64,000 nucleotides of DNA, from contig CM030709.1 of the NCBI GenBank assembly GCA_017979445.1, forward strand, positions 6,800,001-6,864,000, in the 5' to 3' direction. This stretch comes from Akebia trifoliata. Taxonomy: Eukaryota; Streptophyta; Magnoliopsida; Ranunculales; Lardizabalaceae. The position numbers and the translations under genes are program-made. Every line of letters starts with the position of its first letter. Positions within the stretch are counted from its first letter, which is position 1. A model generated the notes under the pieces. That model was not told the origin of the DNA. It saw only the letters and a list, made by a program, of their open reading frames with translations, and searched no databases. Positions 1 to 10,789 of the stretch are shown here, in pieces.

Positions 1-44
1 AATTTAAGCCCGATGCGAGTATAGGCCTGGTCTACTTATAACCC

Positions 45-77
<33 letters not shown>

Positions 78-267
78 AAAAGGGTTACGACAGACCCAAA
101 CCAACTACAACTTTATAAAAGGAATATCCCTACGATCCTGAGCAATGATAGAATCGAGGTTACAAGAGTGAACGTCACTATCCATTTCAGAACATTTCTT
201 GGAATCTTGGAAAGATGCAAGATCCGCGTTGGGACTCCATGACCCATTCATTTCCCTAATTTTATCT

Positions 268-428
268 GAGTCCGACTTTGAAGGCTTCAAAATTTGAAGA
301 AACCCTTCTCATTACAGTTACAAGACACGTGATACTTTCAAACCCCACTCCCTACATTTTCCGTGTCACGTGTCTTGTAATAAGGAGGGTTTCTTCAAAA
401 TTTTGAAGTGGAGGGTCCGCTTCAAAGT
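268..428. repeat. Foldback repeat, TTTGAAG family (copy 1)
   Basis: Two inverted arms carry CTTCAAAATTTGAAGAAACCC on the left and its complement on the right. G-box-like CACGTG cores lie in each arm (near 328 and 368). Related sequence occurs near 18365, 34118 and 54085. This looks like a non-autonomous foldback element. I could not find a convincing target duplication, so the class is open. Confidence 0.5.
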
Positions 429-429
429 T

Positions 430-1666
430 TTTTCCTCTTTTCCTCTCTTCTTAACTAGTAAGGAATTGTGCTCTCTCAAGTAAGTAACACAAGATCCATT
501 GACTTTCAAGGTTTCCAAATCGATTTCTTGAACTTTTCAACAATTTCTTTGGTAAGTCCGCTTGCTTATCTCTTATTGGATTTGAGCTGTTGTTGATCCA
601 ATCCAACAACTTTTATGTGATATTTGATTAATATTTTTTAGTCCAAGAAGAAACAACAATTTCTCCTCTCATGGCCCATATCAGCCGCCCATTTGGATAC
701 TTTTTAAAGTGAATCACTATTGATAGCTTAACATCAGATAAGCAATAATGGCCGCCACTCTTGACTATTTGATGACTATTATGAGTGAGAGAGGGCAATA
801 TTATTATTTGCCATTGAAATCAGTCTCCACCCTCACTCATTGTGCCATCTGGAACATTTGAGGTTTGGCATACTCATCAAATGAAAAACTGCCACGTATG
901 ACTCCATTGAGAACTGGTTCTCTAATTTCTTCAACCTCAATAATTTTAGTTTCAAACTCAATTATTTTAGTTTCAGTCAATTAGTGGGACCCCACTTTTG
1001 GCTTTTGCATGAATTACAATAATGTCAACATTTAATAATATTTATTAATATTTTAATTTATTTAAACTCTTTTTCAATTAAGGTTACTTAAATAAATAAA
1101 TAAAATTTTAGGATAAGCAAATTATTAAGAAATAATTAAGTGTTGGAAGAATATGAAGATAGAGAGGATTGAATGATATTGACATTCAATTTTTCGAGAT
1201 ACGATGAGAACCCAGATAGATAACCATTTTTATAATAGAGATCCAGATTCGAATCTCGGGCAAACATGGATTTAATTTTCTTCGAAGCTTAGTTGATAAA
1301 ATCTATGGACCTGGGATTATTTCCCTGCCATCATTGAGTTATTGATTCGATAACAATGAAAAATAATTTGCCAACCAAAATACAAAATTAAAAATCCGAA
1401 TATATAAATTGTACAAAGATGGAATTAATTTTGAGGATATCTCCTCACAGAAGCAATGAGCAGTAAAATCCATATAACAATAAAGTATTATGAAATCTTA
1501 AAAAGAGGAATTATCAACAGCCAAAAGCGAAAAAAGCACTTGGAACTTAAAAAGATATCTTTTGCTTTGTGGTAATAGATTCACATCTCCACCACTTTTG
1601 AGAAAAGTTGGTTTTATTCTCCATCACAGGAAAAATCTGATTCCATTCTAAAAACATAAAATTAAT

Positions 1667-1702
<36 letters not shown>

Positions 1703-2040
1703 TATATATATTAATTAGGTAAAACAATCATCTATTATATCTCCAATCTCAAATGAACGAATTCATGAAAATATAGGACTAACTCCAACAAGGAATAAAT
1801 TAAGAGAAAGTCGACTGAGATAGTACGATTGCATACGAAGAAAGCCAATAATAACGTTAACTAAAAAGGACATTCTAGTTGAAGGTTCTGAAAGATCAAA
1901 AGAAAGACCCAAAAGAATGTGAATTGAAATTGTGAGAATATATTTGATCACACTTGCAATAAAATAAGAATAACTAAACACCGATGAATCTAATCTTGAA
2001 TCGGGTAAAGTGGTAGAAAAAACACAGCAAAGACGAATAC
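430..2040. other. Non-coding AT-rich stretch
   Basis: No coding region is recognisable. Around 1200-1265 there is a tRNA-like piece with a B-box-like GATTCGAATC, similar in layout to the piece near 26265. It may be a SINE relic. The segment near 2040 could include the 3' end of the minus-strand gene that follows. Confidence 0.4.
1672..1711. repeat. (AT)n microsatellite
   Basis: An alternating AT run, interrupted once by a G. Confidence 0.9.
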
Positions 2041-2633
2041 ATATGAACACACTTGCTATTATATAACTTTACATAGAATTAAATGAAGTAACATGATTTG
2101 CTCAGCTGAGCCCAAATGTCTGGGACACATCGACATGGCACTAGTGGCAGAAGAACTAAAAGCTGAACAACTGTTAGCATTAGATGCTCAATTTGGACGA
2201 TAATCTCTGGTACCAAGATTTCACAGCCAGGCCACAAGCTTTAAATCACACCTGACAAAGCAAGGGGAATTCCATAAATATAATTATTGGATAACGGCAA
2301 CCATCACTGGCAGCACAACAAGAAGTCTGTCATTAGAAACAGAACCAACATAACAAACTATTACAACCAACAAACAATATATGAGGCAATCCTTACCATT
2401 AACTAAGGAGCTTCAATTTTGAAGCTCAGCAACAAATCCCAATCAAAAGCTAACCACGTGCATAACAACAAAACCAAGACAATTAGTGGGACTAAATATT
2501 TGCAGAAGAGAAATGTGCACAATAAGGATGCACTTTTCATTTCATATATATCAACTTAGGATACAAAGTTAGTAACAATGGCACCTAAAAACATGGCAAG
2601 CAATGTTACACTTTTTTAAGTTATATGCACCTG

Positions 2634-4139
2634 TCAATTAAGTAGCAGGTCATTGGCTCCAAGGTGTGGGCGAAGGCACACACGGACCTCATGTTCTTCT
2701 GGTCCGACACGGTGTTTCGGCACCATGATTTCTAGCACGGTTCCTGTCTCATCGTAATATGCTTCCATATTTGCATCTTCGGGAATTCTGGTCGGAAGCG
2801 GAATTTCTCTTATAAACTCCCCTGGAGGACAATGCTCAGGAGACGGATCAGTGAGCTTGAATGTCCTGTCGTGTCTCTTGATGAATGGCATGCGAGCTGT
2901 GCTGACACACGATATCTTTACAATCCCATAAGTAAGACTATTCCTCCAAGAAACTTTCACCCTTTGTAGATCCGCAAAAGGCAAGCTAACAATGATCAAG
3001 TACCCTACTTCATCCTCATAAATAGTTTTTGCAGCCGTAACAGGTCCATGAACATTCCTCATTACACCACTAAACTCATTCAACCAAAGTGGCTCAATTG
3101 GGTGCATCTCCATATCTGAAACTTGATCAGAATGTGGAGTAATAATCGGTAAGCAGCAATCGTCATCATTCCCATGAGGGAAGAAATCCTTCCTCCGCTT
3201 GTTACATACAGGCAAAAGGTCCATCCCATCACCATTAACGTGGTTCAATGGTTGAGTAGACAAATTCAAACCAGACCCATTAAGCAATCTCCTCGACTGG
3301 GGGGTGCTCTTTAAAGAAGGAGGGTGCCTCTCAAGCTCAAATTCTGTGTTTGGTAGAGTCCTCCATGAACCAAAATCACTCGCTTCGGCTGGGATTGTGA
3401 AATTTAAATCCCTCCCTGTAAGCTCCATCCATCTTTTCCGTTCTTCCTCATCAAGACCATTGAGATTGGGCAACCGAACAACTTCGATACCATGCACACA
3501 TTGGGGGTTAGAGAGGCCCCGATAATGTTTCCGTTGCATTCGATGGGACCGTACAAACCCTTTATCCACGCTAAATGGGAAGGGACGCTCACCTTGACGA
3601 GAGTGCCCATTCATGTAACTCCTCAGTTGCATCTTTCCTAATGCATTCTCGGGCCTTTCCTTGAACACCCACATGTACATGTTCTCCATGTCGTGCTGAA
3701 CCAAGAAAACATCGAGCTGCAGATCTGATTTATCCAACGCAGTGATCCCGTTTCCATCTCTATTGATCTTTGCTTTTAGTTTATCATTCAAAACAGGCTT
3801 GAAGTAGAAATTAAAGAAGAACCAAGCACCCCATATACTATCAACCCGTTTGGCACATTTACGCCCAGCCTTGGATATATTCATAAGGGTCTCAGTCTCA
3901 TAGATCTGAGGCCCCAAACCAACATCTAAGATATCACACGGGTCAGGATTCCATGATTGGGGAGGTGGGCTGCGTTCGACCGATAAAGGCAGATTAATAT
4001 CGGGCGGTCGAGATAAAATGATCTGCCGATTCATCTCGAGGTCTAATTCGTCGTGAGAGTTCGCACTTGAATCCATGGAGAGGAGTGTGGATGGGTGATG
4101 ATTTTCCATGGATAGGGTTGTAAGGAGAGCTTCGCCCAT
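2634..4139 (-). CDS. HSP20-like chaperone superfamily protein (alpha-crystallin-type domain)
   Basis: An uninterrupted 501-residue reading frame starts with ATG and ends with TGA. The N-terminal half has a conserved-looking block (about 75-290) with the motifs IWGAWFFFNFYFKP and DVFLVQHDMENMYMW. The C-terminal part (about 360-480) is a beta-rich alpha-crystallin/HSP20-like domain: it holds YEDEVGYLIIVSLPFADL, a central basic stretch, and a final strand ending in VLEIMVPKHR. This layout matches a plant-specific HSP20-like family, not the small heat-shock proteins, which are about 150-200 residues. A classical heat-shock role is therefore not implied, and the molecular function is unknown. The stop codon is followed directly by CAG|GTGCAT, a plausible splice donor, so an intron may lie in the 3' UTR. 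The upstream leader appears to hold an intron. It stands alone with no linked partner gene. The family call is by recognition, not by search. Confidence 0.85.
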   Translation of the reverse strand: MGEALLTTLSMENHHPSTLLSMDSSANSHDELDLEMNRQIILSRPPDINLPLSVERSPPPQSWNPDPCDILDVGLGPQIYETETLMNISKAGRKCAKRVDSIWGAWFFFNFYFKPVLNDKLKAKINRDGNGITALDKSDLQLDVFLVQHDMENMYMWVFKERPENALGKMQLRSYMNGHSRQGERPFPFSVDKGFVRSHRMQRKHYRGLSNPQCVHGIEVVRLPNLNGLDEEERKRWMELTGRDLNFTIPAEASDFGSWRTLPNTEFELERHPPSLKSTPQSRRLLNGSGLNLSTQPLNHVNGDGMDLLPVCNKRRKDFFPHGNDDDCCLPIITPHSDQVSDMEMHPIEPLWLNEFSGVMRNVHGPVTAAKTIYEDEVGYLIIVSLPFADLQRVKVSWRNSLTYGIVKISCVSTARMPFIKRHDRTFKLTDPSPEHCPPGEFIREIPLPTRIPEDANMEAYYDETGTVLEIMVPKHRVGPEEHEVRVCLRPHLGANDLLLN

Positions 4140-4155
4140 TGTTTATTTGACTCTT

Positions 4156-4596
4156 CTAGGGTTTTTTCAATCCCAACAAAGTCAACCAAAGCACCTCATA
4201 AACACCCCCATAAATTAATCCACACATCCCACAAAAAAACCCTGTAGATTAATCGATCAAACGAGCAAAATTACCCGAACAACGACATTAAAATCAAAGA
4301 AATTAGACGAGATTCATAAACACTAACACAGAAAAAAAAAAAAAAACCCTAGAAACATCAATCAATCAGTGAGTATCAGTAATCCTAAATAAAATGCAAC
4401 CCAAACCCTAGAATCTCCTGAAATACACCAACAAAAATAGGATAAAATACAGTATCAAATCAACCAAAAAGTCAAATCTTTGAAGGAATCAACAAAGATC
4501 ATCCCCAAATCTCCAAAAAACTTAAACCTAAACAAAGAAAAAAAAAAAAAAAAAGAAAAGAAAAAGAAAAGATCGATGAGATTCTTGGAGGATTAC
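4156..4596 (-). other. Probable 5'-leader intron of the HSP20-like gene
   Basis: Read on the minus strand, a donor GAAG|GTAATC lies at 4596 and an acceptor CCCTAG ends at 4156, 17 bp before the start codon. The stretch between has T-rich tracts and no coding sequence. Exact splice sites are inferred and need transcript evidence. Confidence 0.5.
4344..4411. promoter_or_regulatory. Telo-box motifs upstream of the HSP20-like gene
   Basis: AAACCCTAG occurs at 4344-4352 and 4403-4411, and in the opposite orientation at 4157-4165. Telo-boxes are common near the transcription start or in the leader intron of broadly expressed plant genes. Their role here is inferred. Confidence 0.45.
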
Positions 4597-4719
4597 CTTC
4601 TGAGATTCACTCCACAGGAACAGAGGCCTTCGGAAGCCATCCTCATCTTCACAATTCGATCCGTCAAACGAGAAAAACAGAGAGAGAGCGAAACCGTCTT
4701 ATTCTAGACGGATTTCTCA

Positions 4720-6619
4720 CGGTAGGAACCTACACCAGTTGAGCCGTTGTCTCATAGCTCCGTTACCGTTAGTTAACGTTAACGATAACGAATAATTCAG
4801 GTGAGATAATTTTTGGGTGGCTTATTATACAAAGGTAGTCAAAATAGGCGTCAACGTAACTAAAGAGAGAGGGGGACCTTGATTCAATGTGTTGCCGCTA
4901 TCGTATAGGTGACAGTTTTTATTTTTACCCTCTTTATGGTGGGACCCTTCGAAACCCTAATTATCTTCCCACTCTCCTACCACATATCCTCTACTTCAAG
5001 GACTTCGATTGCAATTTAACTACCAGTTTTTGTTTATAGCAGCAATATCACAAAATTCTACAACTTTTTTTTTTTTTTTAAATTGAAGAAAAAAAAAAAA
5101 CTTTTAACAGGTACTAAACATCAAAAGCCTGACTAGCTTAGTAAGATTTAATCTTAATAGAGCTCCAGAACTCACATTTTGGCATCCAAAAAATATGATC
5201 CGATGCTAAAAGGATGATAGTGGATAAAATTTGAAAGAAGAATTATTTTTCACCGTCAAATTTTATTTTTAAATTTAAAAATTCAATAATCACCTATTTG
5301 TAACACCTTGGATGAAGGTCAAAATGGATTTTTTATTTTTTCTAAGTTTTTCCATGAAATTTAGAAGGTTGTGGTAATCCATGTGGGCATGATGACCGTT
5401 AGTAATATTTGAAATCTTTCTAAATTAGTTAAAAAAAAAAAAAACTGTTTTTCTTGCCAATATGACAAATTAATTAGCGATTTGTCAATTAATTGTCCCC
5501 CACCCCCTTCGATCTCAAGATTTTATATTCTTCAAGAACAAGATAAACTTTCAAGGGAGGTTGAAGTTGAAGGGTTTCTGGGAAGAAATCCAAAAACAAT
5601 TGTCTGATCTATGAAATTTTTTTTATATAAATCTTTCTTTGATTTATTCAAATTACATTGAATTGCAGGGATAATTGTCAAATCCCAACTTGATTACTAT
5701 GATTTATATAAATATGGCACATGAACCCACTAAACCTATGAATGTAAATTTCCTTCCTTGAAAACAAAAAGTACCATGATTGGTACCTTTTTTTTAATTA
5801 TTTGAAATGACATTTTCCTCCATGGGCCTTCGAATGGCCCATGAAAAAGAAAAAGAAAAAAGGATTAAGTCAAATGGTTAAAAATCACCAATCATATGTT
5901 TTTTGGCCAATAGATTTATTAAGGAATGGGTCCAAAAATACATTGATCAATATCATGGTTCAAAGTCTTGTGTCATTTCAAAAGGTTTCGACAAAACATT
6001 TTGATTTTAGACAAGATCATAATAAAATGTTGACCTTGAGAGAGGAAATGTTTCAAATTATTTTGAAATGTTTGGATTGAGAATGATTTAATTTTTCCCC
6101 TAATGGAAATATTACATTTGAAATAAGATTTCAAACATTGATCATTAGATCCAAAAGAGTGCATCATGTGGCAAACAATGGAAGTCAGGACTAGGATTCT
6201 TACCCAACACCCATAATACAATATCAAAACCTCAAATTAAAAGAGGTTCTGCTTTTCTTCGTGGGGGTTGATAGAGATAAAAACATGCAATGTATGTGTT
6301 CTGATATGTGGGGTTTTGTTCGGGATTCAGACTTCCATATTCTCAACCTTTAATGAACTTTTCTATTTCTTTAGCTTATAGAAAGACTTACAAAATTAGA
6401 GAAGATTTGGAATTAACTTCTTAAAGGTATTATTTAATATTTAACCAAAAACTATATAATTTATGCTTTTCTTAGGTCACCCATTACGCAATGATTAACC
6501 TTAAAACAAATCATAATATAAACTTATTTCTATTATTTACCTTTTTTTTTTTTTCCTTTGTCGTTTCACAAACAATGGGTTCGATGCATTGTGTCTCGAT
6601 CTCAAAGTAGCTTAGTTGA
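4720..6619. other. Non-coding stretch with one diverged repeat
   Basis: No gene is seen. The first few hundred bases are upstream of the minus-strand gene and would hold its promoter. The stretch at about 5950-6170 resembles 12345-12560: both have TGGTTCAAA, then CAAGATCATAA, then AAGATTTCAAACATTGATC-like text. This is a dispersed repeat of unknown class. Confidence 0.45.
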
Positions 6620-6627
6620 ACACTAAC

Positions 6628-6887
6628 CAGGGGCAGAGCTAGTAAGGAGGTGGTGGGGGCAATTGCCCCTACAGAACTTTGAGACACCCCTATATTTTCA
6701 ATTAATTACATTGCTTTTTACTTGGGCCTTCTCATATATTAATTGGAAATGACTTAAATATCATTTTCTTTATTTTTTAATAGAAAATCTCTGAATTTCT
6801 CCTTGAAATCATTCGTCTTCTAGTTCTTCAATTATACAACTAACCTTAATTTGCCCCCACTACAAGAAAATCCTGACTTTGCCCCTG
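6628..6887. mobile_element. hAT-type MITE, 260 bp, with 8-bp TSD
   Basis: The ends are inverted: CAGGGGCAGAGC on the left and the complement of CAGGGGCAAAGT on the right. The 8-bp sequence ACACTAAC flanks both sides (6620-6627 and 6888-6895). An 8-bp TSD and CAGGGGC-type ends are diagnostic of the hAT superfamily. No transposase is encoded, so it is non-autonomous. Its right portion was later included in a tandem multiplication. Confidence 0.9.
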
Positions 6888-7812
6888 ACACTAACTATAG
6901 CTAGAATTAGTGTGCACTAAGAACGATAGCTAGCGGATTATTTAATTGGTGATGACAAGATTAAATTAGTTTTCTAGGGTTCTTGTTTTGTATAATTTAC
7001 TTCATCCCTGCGCGAATGCAAATTTAATAAATACAATACAATACAATATGTATGCTTCATAGTATTTAGAATCATTAGACATGGCCCAGATATCACCTGT
7101 GCATATGTGGTGACCTAAATATCATTTTCTTTAATTTCTAATAAAAAATCTCTGAATTTCTCCCTAAAATCATTTGTCTTCAAGTTCTTCAATTATACAA
7201 CTAACCATAATTTCCCCCCACTACAAGAAAATCCTAACTCTGCCCCTGACACTAACTATAGCTAGAATTAGTGTGCACTAAGCATGAGATCGGATTATTT
7301 AATTAGTGATGACAAATTAAATTAGTTTTCTAGGGTTCTTGCTTTGCATAGTTTACTTCATCCTTATGCAAATGCAAATTTACTAAATACAGTACAATAT
7401 GTATGCTTATGGTATTTAGAATCATTAGACATGGGCCAGATATCACCTATGCATATGTGGTGACCTAAATATCATTTTCTTTAATTTCTAATAAAAAATC
7501 TCCGAATTTCTCCGTAAAACCATTTGTCTTCAAGTTCTTCAATTATATAACTAATCATAATTTGCCCCCACTACAAGAAAATCCTAATTCCGCCCCTAAC
7601 ACTACCTATAGCTAGAATTAGTGTGCACTAAGAACAAGATTGGATTATTTAATTGGTGATGACAGAATAAATTAGTTTGTCTAGGGTTCTTGTTTTGCAC
7701 AGTTTACTTCATCCCTACGCGAATGTAAATTTAATAAATACAGTATAATATGTATGCTTTATAGTATTTAGAATCATGAGACATGGCCCAGATATTACCT
7801 GTGCTTATGTGG
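6751..7812. repeat. Three tandem copies of a ~350-bp unit that begins inside a hAT MITE
   Basis: Units run about 6751-7111, 7112-7461 and 7462-7812. Each starts GAC(T/C)TAAATATCATTTTC and ends GGTGAC. Each holds the right part of the hAT MITE, its TSD (ACACTAAC, or ACACTACC in the last), and about 220 bp of the former flank. The copies differ by many substitutions, so the event is not recent. Units 2 and 3 resemble each other more than unit 1 in the first 50 bases. Confidence 0.88.
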
Positions 7813-8020
7813 TGACGGGTCAAATGGCATAACTGATGACATGCATCTTTATTTGGATCTTCTGTAAGAAAGTAATATAAATAATCCAAATACCCTTATC
7901 TTCAACTGCTTGCCTAGACCCATTTTTTTTTTCCCATTTGAGTCTCTATGGTAAAATTTTGAGTTATTGAAATATCCCTCCAAGTTGTGGTGAATGTTTG
8001 AGATACTAGTATCTTCAAAT

Positions 8021-8258
8021 GAGTCACGATAATCTAACTTCCCCATGTGGCATACTCAATCTACACCCACGATGTGACAAGTTCAAGAATCATAGATTTG
8101 CTCTCCTCTACTTTTCATGAGATATAAAACTACACCTTTTTATGGGAAACTGTAATTATGTATCCTAAGGATAGTAGATCTACGATTCCCAAGCCTGTCA
8201 CGTCAAGGATAGTAAATCTTCGGTTCCCAAGCCTGTCACGTCAAGATTATCACGATTC
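8021..8258. mobile_element. Mutator-like foldback MITE (GAGTCGTGATAAT family)
   Basis: Left end GAGTCACGATAATC and right end GATTATCACGATTC are inverted. The flanks TCTTCAAAT / TTTTCAAAT match at 8 of 9 positions. A ~39-bp internal segment near the right end (GATAGTA... CCTGTCACGTCAAG) is duplicated in tandem. No coding sequence. Confidence 0.8.
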
Positions 8259-8752
8259 TTTTCAAATTGATGACAAGCCCTTTGACCTTGATCTTTATTG
8301 GAAAACTAATAGAAAATGAGTTAAATACGCCCCTTTTCAACATATGTCCGTCTAAAACCTCTACTTTACTCCCAAAAATCTGTCATCTTAACTATCTTCT
8401 ATACTTAGGGTAAATTACTATTTGTCATTATCTTCAATCTGTTACCTTCAACCCCGTCTGCAACCTCTTTGTCAAAGATCAATAATTTTTTCACCAAATT
8501 TTTTTCTTTTTCTACTTCCCTAAAAATCCTATCTTGTTCTTGACGTTTGAAGGAAAAATGAATCTTCAAATGGAAGAATAGGTTAAAAAGTTTTGGGTAA
8601 AATGTTAAACATGACAAATTTCAAGTAAAAAATCAAGATTTTTTAATTAGAGGTTAAAGATGAGGGCATTTTGGGCATTTAAGTCAGTCTTACATTGAAG
8701 ACCAAGATTGAGTAATCTTGGCATTGATTGAAAATATAGGGGTATCTCAAAT

Positions 8753-8885
8753 GAGTTGTGATAAACTAATGCTCTTTACGTGGCAGTGCAAAGAACCATT
8801 GATCTTCTTCTTCCGGATACAAAAGGAAAAAAGATCTATGGTTCTTGTCACATGCCATGTTAAGAGCATTAGTTTATCATTAGTC
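8753..8885. mobile_element. Mutator-like foldback MITE, 133 bp
   Basis: The arms GAGTTGTGATAAACTAATG and its complement enclose an AAGATCTATGGTTCTTG core. The exact 9-bp duplication ATCTCAAAT lies at 8744-8752 and 8886-8894. The insertion site is itself a piece of another dispersed repeat (GGGGTATCTCAAAT). Confidence 0.88.
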
Positions 8886-8899
8886 ATCTCAAATATCCA

Positions 8900-10413
8900 C
8901 CAAAACGTGCAATGATATCTCCTCTCAACCTTCAAACCAAGTACTAGACAAGGTTTTTGTTTTATTTATTTTAGATTGAATACAACGGTCCTTTAGGATT
9001 CAAAATCAGATTTTTGACCAGAGGTTGAAGACTTTGGATTTTTAAAAAAGGAATCAAGGATTTTGGGCAAGAGGTCGAAAACAAGGGTACTTTTTGTCAT
9101 TTTAGTTAATTTCTTGTGGAATACCAAAGTCGTAGGGTACATCATCAGTTTGAAATCTTCCAGGCTATATAATTTTCACCAACAAAGCTTGAGTGATTAC
9201 CTTAAAATTACCCTAAAAAACATTCAATATTTGAGTTGAAGAATACTAGTTGAGCAATATTTAATTGGGTTGATCCGATACGTTACTTTCCCATTTTATG
9301 ATAGGTTCTGGCTTTTAAAAGTTGAATGCTAGTAGGAGTTTCAATGAGTCAATTTCGATTCGATTATTTTAAGAGTGAGTTTCAAAATTGTTAATTTTTC
9401 TTGATTCCGATTCCTATTCTCAAATCAAGGAATCAAAATCCAAATCGACAATTTTTTTTTTTTTCTCTTTAAACAGGTCTAGCTCTCCATTTCAATCGAA
9501 TCTTGAGGTTTTGATCCTTAGTCGATTCAATTCCAAGAGACCTGACTCTGATTGGCTCCAATAAAAAGAAGGAACCAAAATTGTCTTATTTATTTTCGTT
9601 TCCATTCGATTTTGGTTAAATAGGTATCCATTGACAACAGTATATGCTACTACTTCATGGAGTTTTAATTAAGACCTATGGGAAAGAGATTTAGTAAGTA
9701 GACTTAATTGAGATTGGTTACATTTGCAACCCCGCTTGTAAAGTGCGAACTTTTACACTGAAAACCAACAACCTTTCAAACATTTGTGCTTCCAGGATGT
9801 GCGGTGGGTCGCTGATGGTGCATGGGTTAATGGTACTCGTGGGTGCGGAAGAAAGTGTCACTTTCACCCATTTATTGGACACGTGTCAATAGTAAAAAAG
9901 TCTTTGATTTAATTCTTTCTAAAAAAAAAAAAAAATGGGTCATATTCAAGTTCTTGATGGAGTAGGTGCGGATTTACACTCACACACAGACACGCATGCG
10001 CGCGCGCACACACACAAGACAAGAATGTTATAAGTTATTTGCAACTTATATTGGCCCCACAAAAAATTTTACCCTCTCAGTTGTCCTCACAAAAAACTTT
10101 TCCCTTCTTAATTACCCCCTCATGGGCAAATTCTTGGCCCCATCCCTATGATCTAGGGCAAATCATTTTTAATTTATTCAATCTTATTTTCAATCTCTTG
10201 AAAAAAAACCTTGATTCTTCTAACAAAAAAAAAGAAAAAAATCACTGACTTCTACTTTCAAATATCCTATCTTGATCTTGAAGGAGAGAATATAAAGTTG
10301 AAGATGAAGGGTAAAAATTTACCTTGTTAATTGAAATTGACTGATTTTGAGGAGAAAAACTAATTTTTGTGTGTGTATAAGTTAAAAATGTGGTATTTAA
10401 GTCATTTTTTGAT
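8900..10413. other. Non-coding stretch with diverged repeats
   Basis: No gene is visible. It contains pieces of the ATCTCAAATATTCACCAAAAC repeat family and several homopolymer runs. Confidence 0.4.
9977..10018. repeat. Alternating purine-pyrimidine tract (CA/CG rich)
   Basis: ACACTCACACACAGACACGC is followed by ATGCGCGCGCGC and a CA run. Such tracts can adopt left-handed DNA; nothing more is shown. Confidence 0.7.
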
Positions 10414-10789
10414 GGGGGTGGATTATGGGACATATGTAAAAACAATGTAATAATAATAATATTTTAAAATATGGGTTAGAAGTTTCGGATTGAGCTGATT
10501 TTTTTGTGAGGATGATCCCTATGATGAGAAGATCATCCTAAAAAAAATCAGTCAAATCTAAAACTTCTAACCCTATCAAAAGTGATTTAGAATGTAGACC
10601 GTCAATTTTTTACTAATAATTTGTAAACCACTTTTAATGGACTTAGAAGTTTCAAATTGAACTGATTTTTTTGTGAGGATGATCTTCTCATCATAGAGAC
10701 CATCCTCACAAAAAATCAACTCAATCCAAAACCTCTAACCCATATTTTGAAAAACCATTGTTTTTACATATGTTACATGATCCACCCCC
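10414..10789. mobile_element. Double-hairpin MITE with GGGGGTGGAT ends
   Basis: Terminal inverted repeats start GGGGGTGGATTATG on the left and GGGGGTGGATCATG on the complement of the right. Inside are four copies, in alternating orientation, of the unit GGTTAGAAGTTTCGGATTG...GAGGATGATC, plus the central GACCGTC spacer. This is the same core as the elements at 24163-26241, but the ends differ. No target duplication could be fixed. Confidence 0.75.

Noticed and set aside
1200..1265. tRNA gene suggested by GATTCGAATC
   Set aside because: Acceptor and anticodon stems do not form; at best a SINE relic.
4344..4411. Telomeric repeat tract
   Set aside because: Only isolated AAACCCTAG copies, which fit telo-box promoter motifs, not a telomere array.
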